Positions 1 through 10,200 of a stretch of DNA of 64,000 bases are shown here, one piece after another. Source of the stretch: Streptomyces inusitatus (GTDB lineage Bacteria > Actinomycetota > Actinomycetes > Streptomycetales > Streptomycetaceae); contig NZ_BMWG01000009.1 of assembly GCF_014651115.1 (NCBI RefSeq), positions 1-64,000 on the forward strand. The letters are read 5' to 3'. Position 1 is the stretch's first letter, and each line of letters begins with the position of its first letter. Position numbers and translations under genes: made by a program. The notes below the pieces were generated by a model, which saw only the letters and a list, made by a program, of their open reading frames with translations, was not told where the DNA came from and searched no databases.

Positions 1-63
1 ACTGGGCGTCAGTCAACGACACACCTGAACCAACGACCAGAAGATCCCTAAGAAACGCCCTAG
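1..63 (-). mobile_element. Edge of an IS5-type insertion sequence (partial)
   Basis: Read on the minus strand, these bases match the left end of the complete IS at 58472-59389 with roughly nine mismatches in 63 positions. The match includes the CTAG at the outer edge (60-63), the AAACG terminal-repeat core, and the first seven codons of the transposase (V S L T D A Q; GTG at 22-20). The rest of the element lies left of the window. It is a related but non-identical copy. Confidence 0.75.
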
Positions 64-73
64 TCCTGCCCTG

Positions 74-334
74 TTGAACCAGAGCGTCTGTCAAGGCATT
101 TGCAGCGCCTGGTGGAGAACATCGGTGTGGTGCCAGCAGGACGGAGCGGTGGACCGCTTCGCGCTCTACGGCGACGCCTGCGGAACCCTCCTGGTCGAAA
201 CCATCACCCGGCTCACGCTCTGGGAGGGCCACGAAGCCGAACAGCTCTGCCGGTTGCGGGGCAACGCCAGCCCTCTGGACGGCGCGCAGCGTACTTGGCC
301 ACATCCAAGCGCGCCTCACTCCCGGTCAGAGTGA
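74..334 (+). pseudogene. Coding-like fragment, origin unknown
   Basis: This frame has strongly G/C-biased third positions between about 150 and 305 and a plausible protein texture (FALYGDACGTLLVETITRL, then WEGHEAEQLCRL). There is no ribosome binding site or recognisable start. It begins directly beside the IS edge, and its stop falls inside the hairpin at 310-340. I read it as the 3' remnant of a gene cut by the IS. No family is recognised, and it could be spurious. Confidence 0.3.
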
Positions 335-340
335 GGCGCG
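310..340. terminator. Perfect 12-bp-stem hairpin
   Basis: Arms 310-321 (CGCGCCTCACTC) and 329-340 pair perfectly around a 7-nt loop. There is no U-tract, as is usual in Streptomyces. It lies between the gene fragment at 74-334 and the 3' end of the hydrolase gene at 461, so it could terminate both converging transcripts. Confidence 0.6.
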
Positions 341-460
341 GAGGGCAGAGTAAGGGCCAAATCGATCAACAGTGTCCGGTGCGGGGCAGCCTCGCGTGCG
401 AGTCGACACCGTCGGCACGCGGCCCCGCTCCCAGGCTCTGTGGCGCGACCGGTCGCCCTG

Positions 461-1999
461 TCAGGGCTGTTGGCCGCCGCCACAGGTGCCCTCGGCCTTC
501 CGCCCGGTGCGGAAGAAGGTGACCGCCTTCTCGGCGCAGGGTGATGAGGGCAGGGAGGCGTGCCCGTCGTCAAGAACAGTGAGCAGGGCGCCTCCGGTGG
601 CGTCCCTGGCCTGTTCGGCCCATGCGTAGGGAGTGACGATCTCGTAGCGGTGGCCGGACAGCTGGAGGGCGCTGTCGCCGTGCGCGGGCTTGGCTGCCTG
701 GGCGTTCAGCGGCCACTTCGCGCACCAGGGGCTGAACTCCGTCCCTCCCGCCAGGGGATCGGCCTTGCGGCGGGCCTCGCGGGCCGCCCACAAGTCCCCG
801 AACCCGCGGCTCGCGGGGGCGGTGTTGCAGAACATCGCGTTGTACTGGAGCACGTTGAAGCGGCTGCGCGGTTCGCCCAGTCCAAGAGGACGTACCGTTG
901 CCGATGCGGCCGTGCCCGCGGCTGCCCGGGGCGTCGGGGGCGTACCGCCGTCGCGCACCGCGACCAGGTTCTTCGCCGCGGCGTCCCATTCCTCCCGGGG
1001 GCGGTTGAACTGCTCGACCGCCCAGTACCCGTCCAGGCGTACCCCGCCGCCGGTGCGCGGCTCCCTCTCCAGCTCATCGCGCAGATCTCCCAGCCGCCCG
1101 CGGACGGTGGACTCGTCGGCGCCCAGGTGGTATTCGGCGTCGCGCTGGGCCAGCCAGGTGACGAACGGCGCGGTGCTCCCCCGGCCGACCGCCTCTGTTT
1201 CGGCGTCCATCGTGGGCCAGTGGCGCGTCGGAGGCATCACGGAGTCCAGCCACATGCGTTCCGTGCGACGGTCGAACAGCGAGTGGTAGGCCATTCCGAC
1301 GGCGGTGCCGAAGGAGGCCCCGTAGAAGCTGATCCTCTCCACGCCGAGCGCGGCACGCAGGCGGTCGATGTCGCGGGCCGCGTTCTCCGGGGTGATCTGT
1401 CGTACGAACTTCGGGTCGACGGCGGCACAGCGGTTGTTGAACTCGGCCTGCTGATCGAAGACAGCCTTCTTGACCCTCTTCTCCGGTGCCGTCGGCGCCG
1501 GTTCGGTCATCGGCTTCTCCTCGCAGGCGACATGGTCGCTGTATCCGGATCCCCGAAGGTCCAGCCCGATGAAATCGTGGTCGGTGTTGAGCGTGGCGAG
1601 TCCGCGTTGTGTCATCGACGCCGAGTCGCTGATGTTGGAGAATCCCGGCCCGCCCAGAACAGACACGATGGGCGCCTTGTGCGCCGTCCGATGTGTGGCC
1701 CTGACACGGCTCACCGCGATCTTGATTTTCCGGCCCTCGGGCTTCTGGTAGTCCATCGGTACGGTCAGCTCGGCGCACTCGGTGCGGGTGTCGTTCTTTA
1801 TCGGCCACTCCACCGCCGCGGTCGAGCAGAGCTGCCACTGAAGTCCCGTCCTGGCGGGATGCCCGGCGTCCCGCGCGGCGGCGAGGCCCGTGCTCGCCTG
1901 CAACCCGGCGAGCACCACCGCGGAGACGGCCAGGGCGCGACGGCGCACGACCCCGGTCGGGCCGGGCCGCCCACTGCGGTGATCAGTCATCGATGACAC
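461..1999 (-). CDS. Secreted alpha/beta hydrolase, TAP-like (tripeptidyl aminopeptidase family)
   Basis: This is a 512-aa serine hydrolase, probably exported and acting on peptides or small esters. The start is GTG at 1999 because GGAGG lies 9 nt upstream; an ATG at 1990 is the alternative. The N-terminus has an Arg-rich stretch then a hydrophobic segment (ALAVSAVVLAGLQ), like a Sec or Tat signal. The oxyanion region LGGPGFSN and the nucleophile elbow GASFGT (Ser near residue 226) are intact, and the C-terminal DDGHASL supplies the His. The TAP-family C-terminal acid, usually Asp three residues before TP, reads as Glu here (EIVTP). Six Cys residues suit an extracellular fold. It is downstream of the NRPS operon, separated by about 190 nt, and may act in maturation, resistance or nutrition. 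That link is inferred. Confidence 0.8.
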   Translation of the reverse strand: MSSMTDHRSGRPGPTGVVRRRALAVSAVVLAGLQASTGLAAARDAGHPARTGLQWQLCSTAAVEWPIKNDTRTECAELTVPMDYQKPEGRKIKIAVSRVRATHRTAHKAPIVSVLGGPGFSNISDSASMTQRGLATLNTDHDFIGLDLRGSGYSDHVACEEKPMTEPAPTAPEKRVKKAVFDQQAEFNNRCAAVDPKFVRQITPENAARDIDRLRAALGVERISFYGASFGTAVGMAYHSLFDRRTERMWLDSVMPPTRHWPTMDAETEAVGRGSTAPFVTWLAQRDAEYHLGADESTVRGRLGDLRDELEREPRTGGGVRLDGYWAVEQFNRPREEWDAAAKNLVAVRDGGTPPTPRAAAGTAASATVRPLGLGEPRSRFNVLQYNAMFCNTAPASRGFGDLWAAREARRKADPLAGGTEFSPWCAKWPLNAQAAKPAHGDSALQLSGHRYEIVTPYAWAEQARDATGGALLTVLDDGHASLPSSPCAEKAVTFFRTGRKAEGTCGGGQQP

Positions 2000-2192
2000 G
2001 AGAAGAAGCCTCCGTGCGAGGGGAAGATGGGGAAGGCCCGCGGCACAGCGTCCGCGGACTTCCCCACCATGGACCGCACACGCATCCACCACGCACGGAT
2101 ACGGCGGCGGCCGCCCATCCGTTCTGTATCACCGAGGCAACCGCGGCAGGCGCTGTTGACCGTCCGTCAGTCACGCAGACGAGGTCATCGGC

Positions 2193-3314
2193 TCATCGGG
2201 GGGTGAAGGTGACCGGGAGGGCCAGGGGGCCGCGGAACGTCGGGGCGTAGCCCCAGTCGATCTCGCCGCTCGGGATGTCCAGGGTCAGATCCGGCAGACG
2301 GCCGAACAGTGTGGTGATCGCGATCTCCGTCTGGAGCTTCACCAGATGGCTGCCCAGGCAGGTGTGCGCGCCGTGGCCGAACGCCAGGTGCGGGCGGGCG
2401 TCGCGGGTGAGGTCCAGGGCGTCGGGGTCGGGGAACCGGTTCGGGTCGTGGTTGGCCGCCGCCAGTGACAGCAGCACCACGTCGCCCTCTCTCACGCGGG
2501 CGTCCGCGATCGTCATGTCCTCGCCCGCGTACCGGTACTCGGCCACGTGATCCGGCGAGTCCATGCGGAGCAGCTCGTTGATCGCCCGGGACCAGTCGAT
2601 GTCGCCGCCGAGCAGGGCGGCTCGCTGGCGGGGGTGGCCGAGGAGGCGCAGGACGGTGGTGCCGAGGAACTGGATCGTGGTGATGTGACCGGCGCCGATC
2701 AGCGTCATGACCATCACCTCCAGTTCGTCCCCGGTCAGCGCGTCCGACTCGATCAACCGCGTCGGCAGGTCGTCCCCCGGGTGCGATCGTTTGTAGGCCA
2801 CCAGCTTCCGGACGTAACCCAGCATCTCGGCGAGCTTCGCCTCGTCACGCGGCTGCCGGAACTTCGCGCGGTACCACATGTCCAGCACATCGGCGGCGGG
2901 CGGGCGCTCGGCTTCCGGGATGCCGAGCAGGTCGTGCACGACCGCGACCGGGATCTCCCGGGTGTACTCGGCGACGAGGTCCGCTCGCCCCCGCCCGGCA
3001 AACGAATCGACGGCGTGCGCGCAGGTGCGGGCGGTGCGATCGCGCAGGCGGGACACGGCGGCGGGGGTGAACGCCGCGGCGACGAGCCGGCGCAGCCTGG
3101 CGTGTCCGGGATCGTCCAGATTGGACAGGCCGGGCGAGTGCGGGTCGGGGTTGACCGGGGCGCCGCTGCCCAGGCGGCGGTCGGCCAGACAGGCGCGGAC
3201 GTCGTCGTACCGGGTCACCAGCCACATTCGGCCCGGGAGGTGCGGGTCGTCGACGGGGCAGACCGGGTCGTGCTCGCGCAGCCAGGCGTAGCCCGGGTAC
3301 GGATCGGCGGTCAC
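2193..3314 (-). CDS. Cytochrome P450
   Basis: This 373-aa P450 monooxygenase is last in the NRPS operon. The GTG start (3314-3312) overlaps the TGA of the methyltransferase gene, so it is translationally coupled. The heme loop FGHGAHTCLG holds the Cys ligand near residue 315, and the K-helix ExxR is ELLR. The I-helix reads GAGHITT, where most bacterial P450s have AG[HYFG][ED]TT. The acid of the acid/alcohol pair used for oxygen activation is therefore Ile, while the Thr is kept. The length is slightly short of the usual 390-410 aa because the N-terminal segment is brief. Likely role: oxidation of the NRPS-bound residue or of the released peptide. Position in the operon supports a tailoring role; the substrate cannot be read. 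Confidence 0.9.
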   Translation of the reverse strand: MTADPYPGYAWLREHDPVCPVDDPHLPGRMWLVTRYDDVRACLADRRLGSGAPVNPDPHSPGLSNLDDPGHARLRRLVAAAFTPAAVSRLRDRTARTCAHAVDSFAGRGRADLVAEYTREIPVAVVHDLLGIPEAERPPAADVLDMWYRAKFRQPRDEAKLAEMLGYVRKLVAYKRSHPGDDLPTRLIESDALTGDELEVMVMTLIGAGHITTIQFLGTTVLRLLGHPRQRAALLGGDIDWSRAINELLRMDSPDHVAEYRYAGEDMTIADARVREGDVVLLSLAAANHDPNRFPDPDALDLTRDARPHLAFGHGAHTCLGSHLVKLQTEIAITTLFGRLPDLTLDIPSGEIDWGYAPTFRGPLALPVTFTPR

Positions 3315-4294
3315 GACGGCCGGCCGGCGATCAGCAGTTTCTCCAGCGGGGACGCGGCGAGCGGCACGGTCCGTGTCTCGGTGAGTCCGGCCTCGCCCAG
3401 CCAGGTCGCGAGGTCGGTGTAGCGGTGTACGCCGCCGCCGTGGCCCTGCCACAGGGTGAGGTCGAACATGCTGAGGTACCCGCCCGCGGCGGGGCCCAGC
3501 CCGGCCGGTGGCTCCCGGTCGTGGTCGAGGATGGCGATGCTTCCCGTGGGGGACAGTGATTTCGCCGCGCGCTGGAACAGTTCGCGGCATTCCTCGGGGC
3601 GGTGGCCGTGCAGGACGTTGAAGAGCAGCACCAGGTCGTGCCCGGAACCCAGGTCGTCGGTGAGGTAGTCGCCCGCCCGCGCCGTCACCCGGTCCGGCGG
3701 GGCGTCCTCGCGGAGGGCCGTGATCGTCTCGGGCAGGTCGAAGACGGTGACCCGTATGTCCGGGCGGCGGCGGCACAGTTCGACGGCGTGGTCGCCGTGG
3801 CCGCCCCCGATGTCCAGGACGGTGGCCGCGGGAGGCAGTGCGGCGGCGATGTCGTCGGCCAGGTCGACGGCGGCCCCGGCGAGCATCCGGCGCAGCCGGG
3901 CCCCGCTGGCGGGGCGCTCGCTCAGCCAGGTGTAGAAGCCGCGGCGGGGCGTGCCGGTACGGATGGTGTCCTCGATGTCGGCCCAGTGCTCGAACAGGAC
4001 CTCGTGCCAGAACAGTTCGGCGTCCACCGGGCCGGGCGTCGCGACGGTGGCGACCCCGTCCTCGTCGTGCCGCAGATGGCCGAAGGTGACGAGGATGTTC
4101 ACCAGGCTGCGGACCCCGTCCGGGTCACCGCCGATCGTGGTGGCCAGCTCCTCGACGGGCAGCGGGCCGGATTCCAGCGCGGTGAACACTCCGAGCCGGA
4201 GACCGGCGATCATGGCCCGGTACCCGGCCGCGCCGAGCCGGTCCAGTACCGGAGCCGGGACACCGGAGGATTCTTCGGGCAATGGCATGGTCAT
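3311..4294 (-). CDS. SAM-dependent O-methyltransferase, family 2
   Basis: This is a 327-aa methyltransferase of the class with an N-terminal dimerisation/winged-helix domain (about residues 1-110, including FTALESGPLPVEELA) and a C-terminal Rossmann domain. Motif I is LDIGGGHGD (near residue 163), and the family's NVLH motif is present as FNVLHGHRPEE. These enzymes methylate phenolic or carboxylic oxygens, and occasionally carbon, on small molecules. ATG at 4294 overlaps the NRPS stop (ATGA); a second Met at 4288 is possible. The gene is coupled on both sides, to the NRPS and to the P450. A probable role is methylation of a hydroxyl made by the KMO-like flavoprotein or the P450. Confidence 0.85.
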   Translation of the reverse strand: MTMPLPEESSGVPAPVLDRLGAAGYRAMIAGLRLGVFTALESGPLPVEELATTIGGDPDGVRSLVNILVTFGHLRHDEDGVATVATPGPVDAELFWHEVLFEHWADIEDTIRTGTPRRGFYTWLSERPASGARLRRMLAGAAVDLADDIAAALPPAATVLDIGGGHGDHAVELCRRRPDIRVTVFDLPETITALREDAPPDRVTARAGDYLTDDLGSGHDLVLLFNVLHGHRPEECRELFQRAAKSLSPTGSIAILDHDREPPAGLGPAAGGYLSMFDLTLWQGHGGGVHRYTDLATWLGEAGLTETRTVPLAASPLEKLLIAGRPS

Positions 4295-7200
4295 CCATTT
4301 CCGGAAAGCGCGCCGGCACCGGTGAGAAAGTCCAGGTGCCTGCGCAGCATTCGCTCGTTGGCCGGGGGGAACTCCACCCCCGCCCCGGCCGCGGCGGCCC
4401 AGGTGCGGGAGCAGTCGAACCGCGGGTGCGGGCGGGGGCGTTCGGGCAGGGAGAAGGCGAGCGGGGCGAAAGGCCCGGCCGGGTCGGCGAGCATCCGCTC
4501 CCGCCATCGGTCGTACGGCACCACCTCGGTCGGGTGACCGGCCGAGGTGAGAGCGGCGGCGAGGGCGGCGCGGGTGAGGCCGCCGTCGCCGTGGTAGTGG
4601 TGGTCCCGGCCGAGGTGGTCCGGGGTCTGTGAGAGCGCGACGATCGCCGCGGCCACCGTGTCCACGGGCACCATGTCCAGCACCTCGGCGGTGTCCGGGA
4701 CGGCGCCCGCGGCGACGCAGCCGGTGAGCCAGCGGCTGAACGCGGAGCGCGGGTCGGCGGCGCCGGTGGCGGTGTCGCCGACGATGGCCGCGATGCGGTG
4801 GATGGAGACGGGCAGACCGTGGCCGCGGGCGGCGGCGGCCATGGCGTCGGCCACCCATTTGCTGAGGTCGTAGCCGCTGGTGAGGCCGCTCGGGTCGGTG
4901 GGGGCGTCGGCTTCGGTGACGACGCGGCCGTCGTAGGCGTCACCGAGGAAAACGCCGAGGGTCGAGATCAGGTGCAGCGGGGCGCCGCTGTCGGCGGCCA
5001 GGCGCAGGATCGCGGCGGTGGCGTCGACGTGGGCGGTTTTGAGGGTGCTGTAGGGCGCGGCGAAGTGCGGCACGGCGGCGTTGTGGTAGATCGCGTCCAC
5101 GGCTCTGAGGGTGTCGTGATCCTCTGTGGAGAGGCCGAGGCCGGGTGCGGACAGGTCGCCGGGGACCGGGATCACGCGGTCGGTGACCGGCAGCCGGTCG
5201 ATCGAGCCCTGGCGGACGAGGCAGTGGATCCGGGCGTCGGTCCGGGCCAGGAGCTGGTCGAGGAGGTGACGGCCGAGGAAGCCCGTGGCGCCGGTGAGCA
5301 GGATCCGGCGCGGCGGGCCGGCCGGGGGGACGCCGGGTGGGTGGACGGCGCGGAGACGGATTTCGGGTGGGGGGACGGCGTCGGCGCGCAAGCGGTCGGC
5401 CGTGGGCAGGTCCGCCGGGGCGCCGTCGTCGACGGCCGCCGCGAACGCCGCCACGGTGGGGGCGGTGAACAGTGTGCGCATCGGCACCGTGACGCCGAGG
5501 CGGTCGCGGACGGCGGCGAGGACATGGGCGGCGATGAGCGAGTGCCCGCCGATGGCGAAGAAGTCCGCGGCGCGGTCCACGTCGGACCGGTCGAGAACGG
5601 TGGCCCAGATGGCGGCGACGGCTCGCTCAGTGGCGGTCCGAGGCGGATCCGCGGGAGCGGAGGGGGTGGTGGGGGGTTCGGGGAGGGCGGTGGTGTCGAC
5701 CTTGCCGGTGCTTGTGGTGGGAAGGGCGTCGAGGACGACCACGGTGTCCGGCACGAGATGCGCGGGCAGTCGGTCGGCGCAGAAGGCGCGCAGGCCGGGA
5801 ACGTCCGGGACGGCGACCCGCGCGTCGGGTGTGTTCCGGGTGGGTGCGGTCGGGGCCGGGACGCCGACGTAGCCGATGAGACGGTCGCCCCTGGCCACCA
5901 CCGCGGCCTCCACGACGGCCGGGTGCGCGGCGAGCACGGCCGCCACCTCCCCCGGTTCCACCCGGTTGCCGCGGATCTTGACCTGGTCGTCGGCCCGGCC
6001 GACGAACTCGATCGTGCCGTGCGGGTTCAGCCTGGCGAGGTCGCCGGTCCGGTACATGCGGGCGCCGGGGTGGTCTCCGTACGGGTCGGCGAAGAACGCC
6101 GCGGCGGTCGCGGCCGGGTTTCCCCGGTACCCCCGGGCGGGCGCCGTCCCTCCGATGTAGATCTCGCCGACCACGCCGACGGGCACTCGGCGCAGAGCGC
6201 GGTCGAGGAGGTGGACGCGGACGTGTCGCAGCGGGCGGCCGATCGGCAGCCGGGTGGGGTGCTCGTGGCCGTCGACGGTGCGATGGCTGGTCGCGCAGAC
6301 GGTGGCTTCCGTCGGGCCGTAGTGGTTGTGGAGGGGGATGCCGTGCTTCGCCCACGCGCGGACGGTCGCCGCCGGGACGATGTCGCCGCCGACCATCATG
6401 ATCTCCAGCGGGAGGCGTTCCCCGGCGAGATCGGCCACCCAGCGCTGCCAGAGGGGAGCCGCCGTGTCCACCGCGGACAGCCGGTGCTCGACGCAGAGCC
6501 TCAGGAGGTCCCCTCCGGTGAGGCCGCCCGGGTCGGGGTGGATGACCAGGGTGGCCCCGGCCGCGAGGACCGGGAAGATGTCGCCGAACGCGGCGTCGAA
6601 GTGCGGGGGCGGGACCATGAGGAGGCGGTGCGCGGCGGTGAGGCCGTGTTCGGCGATGAACGCGGTGGTGAGGTTGAGGAGAGTGTCGTGCTGTACTTCG
6701 ACGCCCTTGGGTTCGCCGGTGGAGCCGGAGGTGTGGACGACGTAGGCGAGCTGGGACGGGTGGATGGGCGTGGGTTCGTGGTGGCCGATGGCGGGAAGGC
6801 CGATGGCGGGAAGGCCGGTGGCGGGGAGGCCGGTGGCGGGGAGGGTCTCGCGGGTCAGAACGATCCTCGCACCGCTGGCGGCGATCAGGGCATGTCGGCG
6901 GGAGGGCGGCTGGGCGGGGTCGACGGGGACGAAGCAGCCGCCCGCCTTGAGCACGCCGAGGATCGCGACGATCGCGTCGGCGCCGGACGGGATGGTGATC
7001 GCGACCGGGTCCTCGCGCCGGATGCCGGCCTCGTGCAGTTGACTGGCGACGGCTGAGGATCTGCGGTCCAGGTCGCGGTAGGTGAGGGGAGCGGCGGCGA
7101 GGTCGAGGACGGCGGTGGCGTCGGGGGTCCGGGCGGTCTGGGCCGCGATCAGGCCCACCACGGTCGTGGCGGCCGGCCGGGTGTGGACGGCCGGGCCGGT

Positions 7201-10200
7201 GGACGGCGTGTCCTGTCCACCGGGGGAGGCCGGCTCGGACCGGGTGCGGGTGCGGGTGCGGAGGGCGGTGTGGACGGCGTTGTCGGCCGGGGACAACAGG
7301 TCCAGGTGGGACAGCGGAAGACCGGGGTGGCGGGTCACGGTCTCCATGACCGCCAGCACCTGGTCGGCGATTCTGGCGATCGTGTCCGCCTCGTACCGGT
7401 CGGTGCGGTAGTCGATGAGGGCGGGCCAGTCGCCCTCGCGTTCCCTGATGTGGAGGGTGAGGTCGAAACGGCTGGTGGCGCGGTCGATCGGCAGCGGGGT
7501 GGCAGTCAGGCCGGTGAAGGTGACGGGGGCCGTCTCGCGGTTGAGGACCAGCATCGTCCGGAACAGGGGGTGGTCCTCCCGTGGGACGGGGACCGTGGCG
7601 GGGACCGCAGTGGGAACCGTGGTGAGGATGTCGGCCAGGGAGACGTCGGCGTGGTCCATCGCGTCGGCCACCACACCGGTGGCGTCGGCGAGCAGGTCGC
7701 GGGGGGTGGCTCGACGGTTCGTCCGGAGCCGGAGCGGGAGGGTCGTGACGAACATGCCGATCACGTCGTCCCACCCGGCCGGGCGGGTGCTGACCGGGGT
7801 GCCGACGACAAGGTCGTCCCCACCGTCCCGGGTGGAGGAGACGATGGCGAAGACGGTGAGGAGACCGGCGAAGGTCGTGGCCCGCTCGCCCCGGCACCAG
7901 GTGGCGAAGCGGCGGGCGAGTCCGGCCGGGACGGTGAACCGGTGGGTGGCACCGGGGGCGGCGTCCGCGCGGCGGGGGCGGGCCGGGCCCGGGCCGGATT
8001 CAGAGTGCGGGCCGGATTCCGAGTGCGGCGATCCGCCTGGCGTGGGGCCGTACGGGTGGTCCGGCGCGGGTCCGGAGGCGGGCGGGGCGTCGCGGAGTGT
8101 TTCGGCCCAGAATTCGATGGTTCGTCGCCGTGGGCCCACGGCCGCCGACGCGGGGACCGGCAGCCCCGGTGCGCCGGTCCCCGTACCGAGCGCGGCCCTC
8201 GGCCCCTGGATGTCCGTGGCACCGGACAGGGCCGTCAGCAGGACCGATATCGATGTGTCGTCGCAGATGACGTGATGAGCGGTGATCGTCAGAAGATGGG
8301 TCGTGGGGGCGGTTCTGATCAGATGCGCCCGCACCAACGGACGCCGGGTCAGGTCGAAGGGGCGGTCGGCGTCCCGGGCGGCCAGGCGTTCGGCCTCCGG
8401 CCACGGGTCGGCGTGAGCGCTCAGGTCGGTGGTGCGCCAGGCCCTCGCCGACAACTCGTCCGTATAAGGCGCCGCGCTCAGCCGCGGGGTGTCGTCATGG
8501 ACGGCGATCGCCGATCGCAGGGCGGGATGGGCGGCCAGGGTGTGGGCGAACCTGGCGCGCAGGTCCGCCTCGTCGAGCGCGCCCTCCAGCCGGAACGCGG
8601 CGTGCACGACGTAGGCGCCGTTGTCCCGGCCCGCCTGGTGGATGATCCACAGTCCGTGCTGCGGGCCGGAGAGCCGTCCTGGTGGAGCGGGCACCACCTT
8701 AGGGACCTCAGAGACCTCAGGGATATCGGGATCGCCCTGTCCCGCGTCGATCGCGGCGGCCAGGGCTGCGACGGTGGGGTTGGCGAACAGGGTCCTGATC
8801 GTCACCTCCGCGCCGACCGACGCCCCGATCCTGGCGACGGCCTTCACCGCCGCCAGGGAATGGCCGCCGGACAGGAAGAAATCGTCGTCGCGGTCGACCG
8901 GGCGAGCCAGCAGACGCGCGAAGATCTCCGCGATCGTGGTCTCCAGACCCGGGTGGGGATCAGCGGCGGCGACCTCCTCCGCCGGTGGGGGCAGAGCGCG
9001 TACGTTCAGCTTCCCGGAGCTGGTCAACGGAAACGCGTCCACGGACACCAGCGCCGACGGCACCAGGTAGGCGGGAAGGACACGGCTCAGCCGCTCCCGC
9101 ACCCCCGGCCAGTGGGGCCGCCCGGCGGCCGGGATCACATAGGCCACCAGACGGTCCCCGTCACCGGCCACGCGGGCGTCGGCGACCTCCGGGTCCGCCC
9201 GCAGCGCCGCCTCCACCTCCGCCGGTTCCACCCGGTGACCACGCACCTTGAGCTGCGCGTCCACCCGCCCGACGAACTCCATGACACCGCCCGGCCGGCG
9301 CCGCGCCAGATCGCCCGTCGCGTACATGCGCGCGCCGGGGACCGGTGAGAACGGGTCGGCGACGAAGCTCGTCGCCGTCCGGCCGGGCGCGCCGAGATAG
9401 CCGCGCGCCAGCGGGAAACCGCCCAGGTACACCTCGCCGACCACATCGTCGTCAACCGGTCGCAGGCCCGCGTTCAGCAGATGCAGGGCCACACCGTCGA
9501 GCGGGTCGCCGATGCCGAACCGGCCGCCTCGGCGCACCCGCTCGGCGGTCGACCAGATCGTCGTCTCGGTCGGGCCGTACGTGTTCCACAGCTCGGCCCC
9601 GCCCAGCGCCCCGGCCAGCTCCGGCGTCAGCACCTCCCCGATCGACACCCGGACCCGCACGCACTCCGGCACGCCCCCGGCCGCCACCAGCACCGCCCAC
9701 ACCGACGGGGTGACCTGGACGACCGTGACCGCCTCGGCCGTCAGACGCCGCGCCAGCGCGGGACCGTCCACAACGATCTCCGGCGGTATCGGCGCCACCC
9801 GGGCGCCCACCGTCAGCGGGCCCACCAGTTCCCACACCGAGATGTCGAACGCCGGGGAGATCATGGCCGCCACCACGTCCCCGGCGCCCAGCCCCACCAG
9901 CGCCGCCGACCGGGCCAGCATCCCGGCCACCGCGCGGTGCGGCACGCCCACCGCCTTCGGGCGGCCGGTCGACCCGGAGGTGTGGAGCACATACGCCAGT
10001 GACTCGGGCGCGATTCCGGGATCGACGCGCTCGAACTCCTCGGGCAGGTCCGGGATCTCGGTCAGTACAACGCGGGCGGCCTCGGTGACGGCCCGGCGTC
10101 TCGGCTCGGGCCACAGCGGTTCCACCGGCACGTACACCGCGCCCGCCCGCCAGATCCCGAGGACGGCCACCACCAGGTCCGGGCCGCGCGGCAGGTCCAC

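Noticed and set aside
560..1996. A 478-codon plus-strand frame opposite the hydrolase
   Set aside because: It is antisense shadow. The minus-strand frame has a full alpha/beta hydrolase pattern and a GGAGG-linked start.
3315..3776. N-terminal extension of the P450 frame
   Set aside because: The extra 154 residues are Arg/Pro-rich alternative-frame sequence of the methyltransferase gene. The GTGA overlap gives the proper start.
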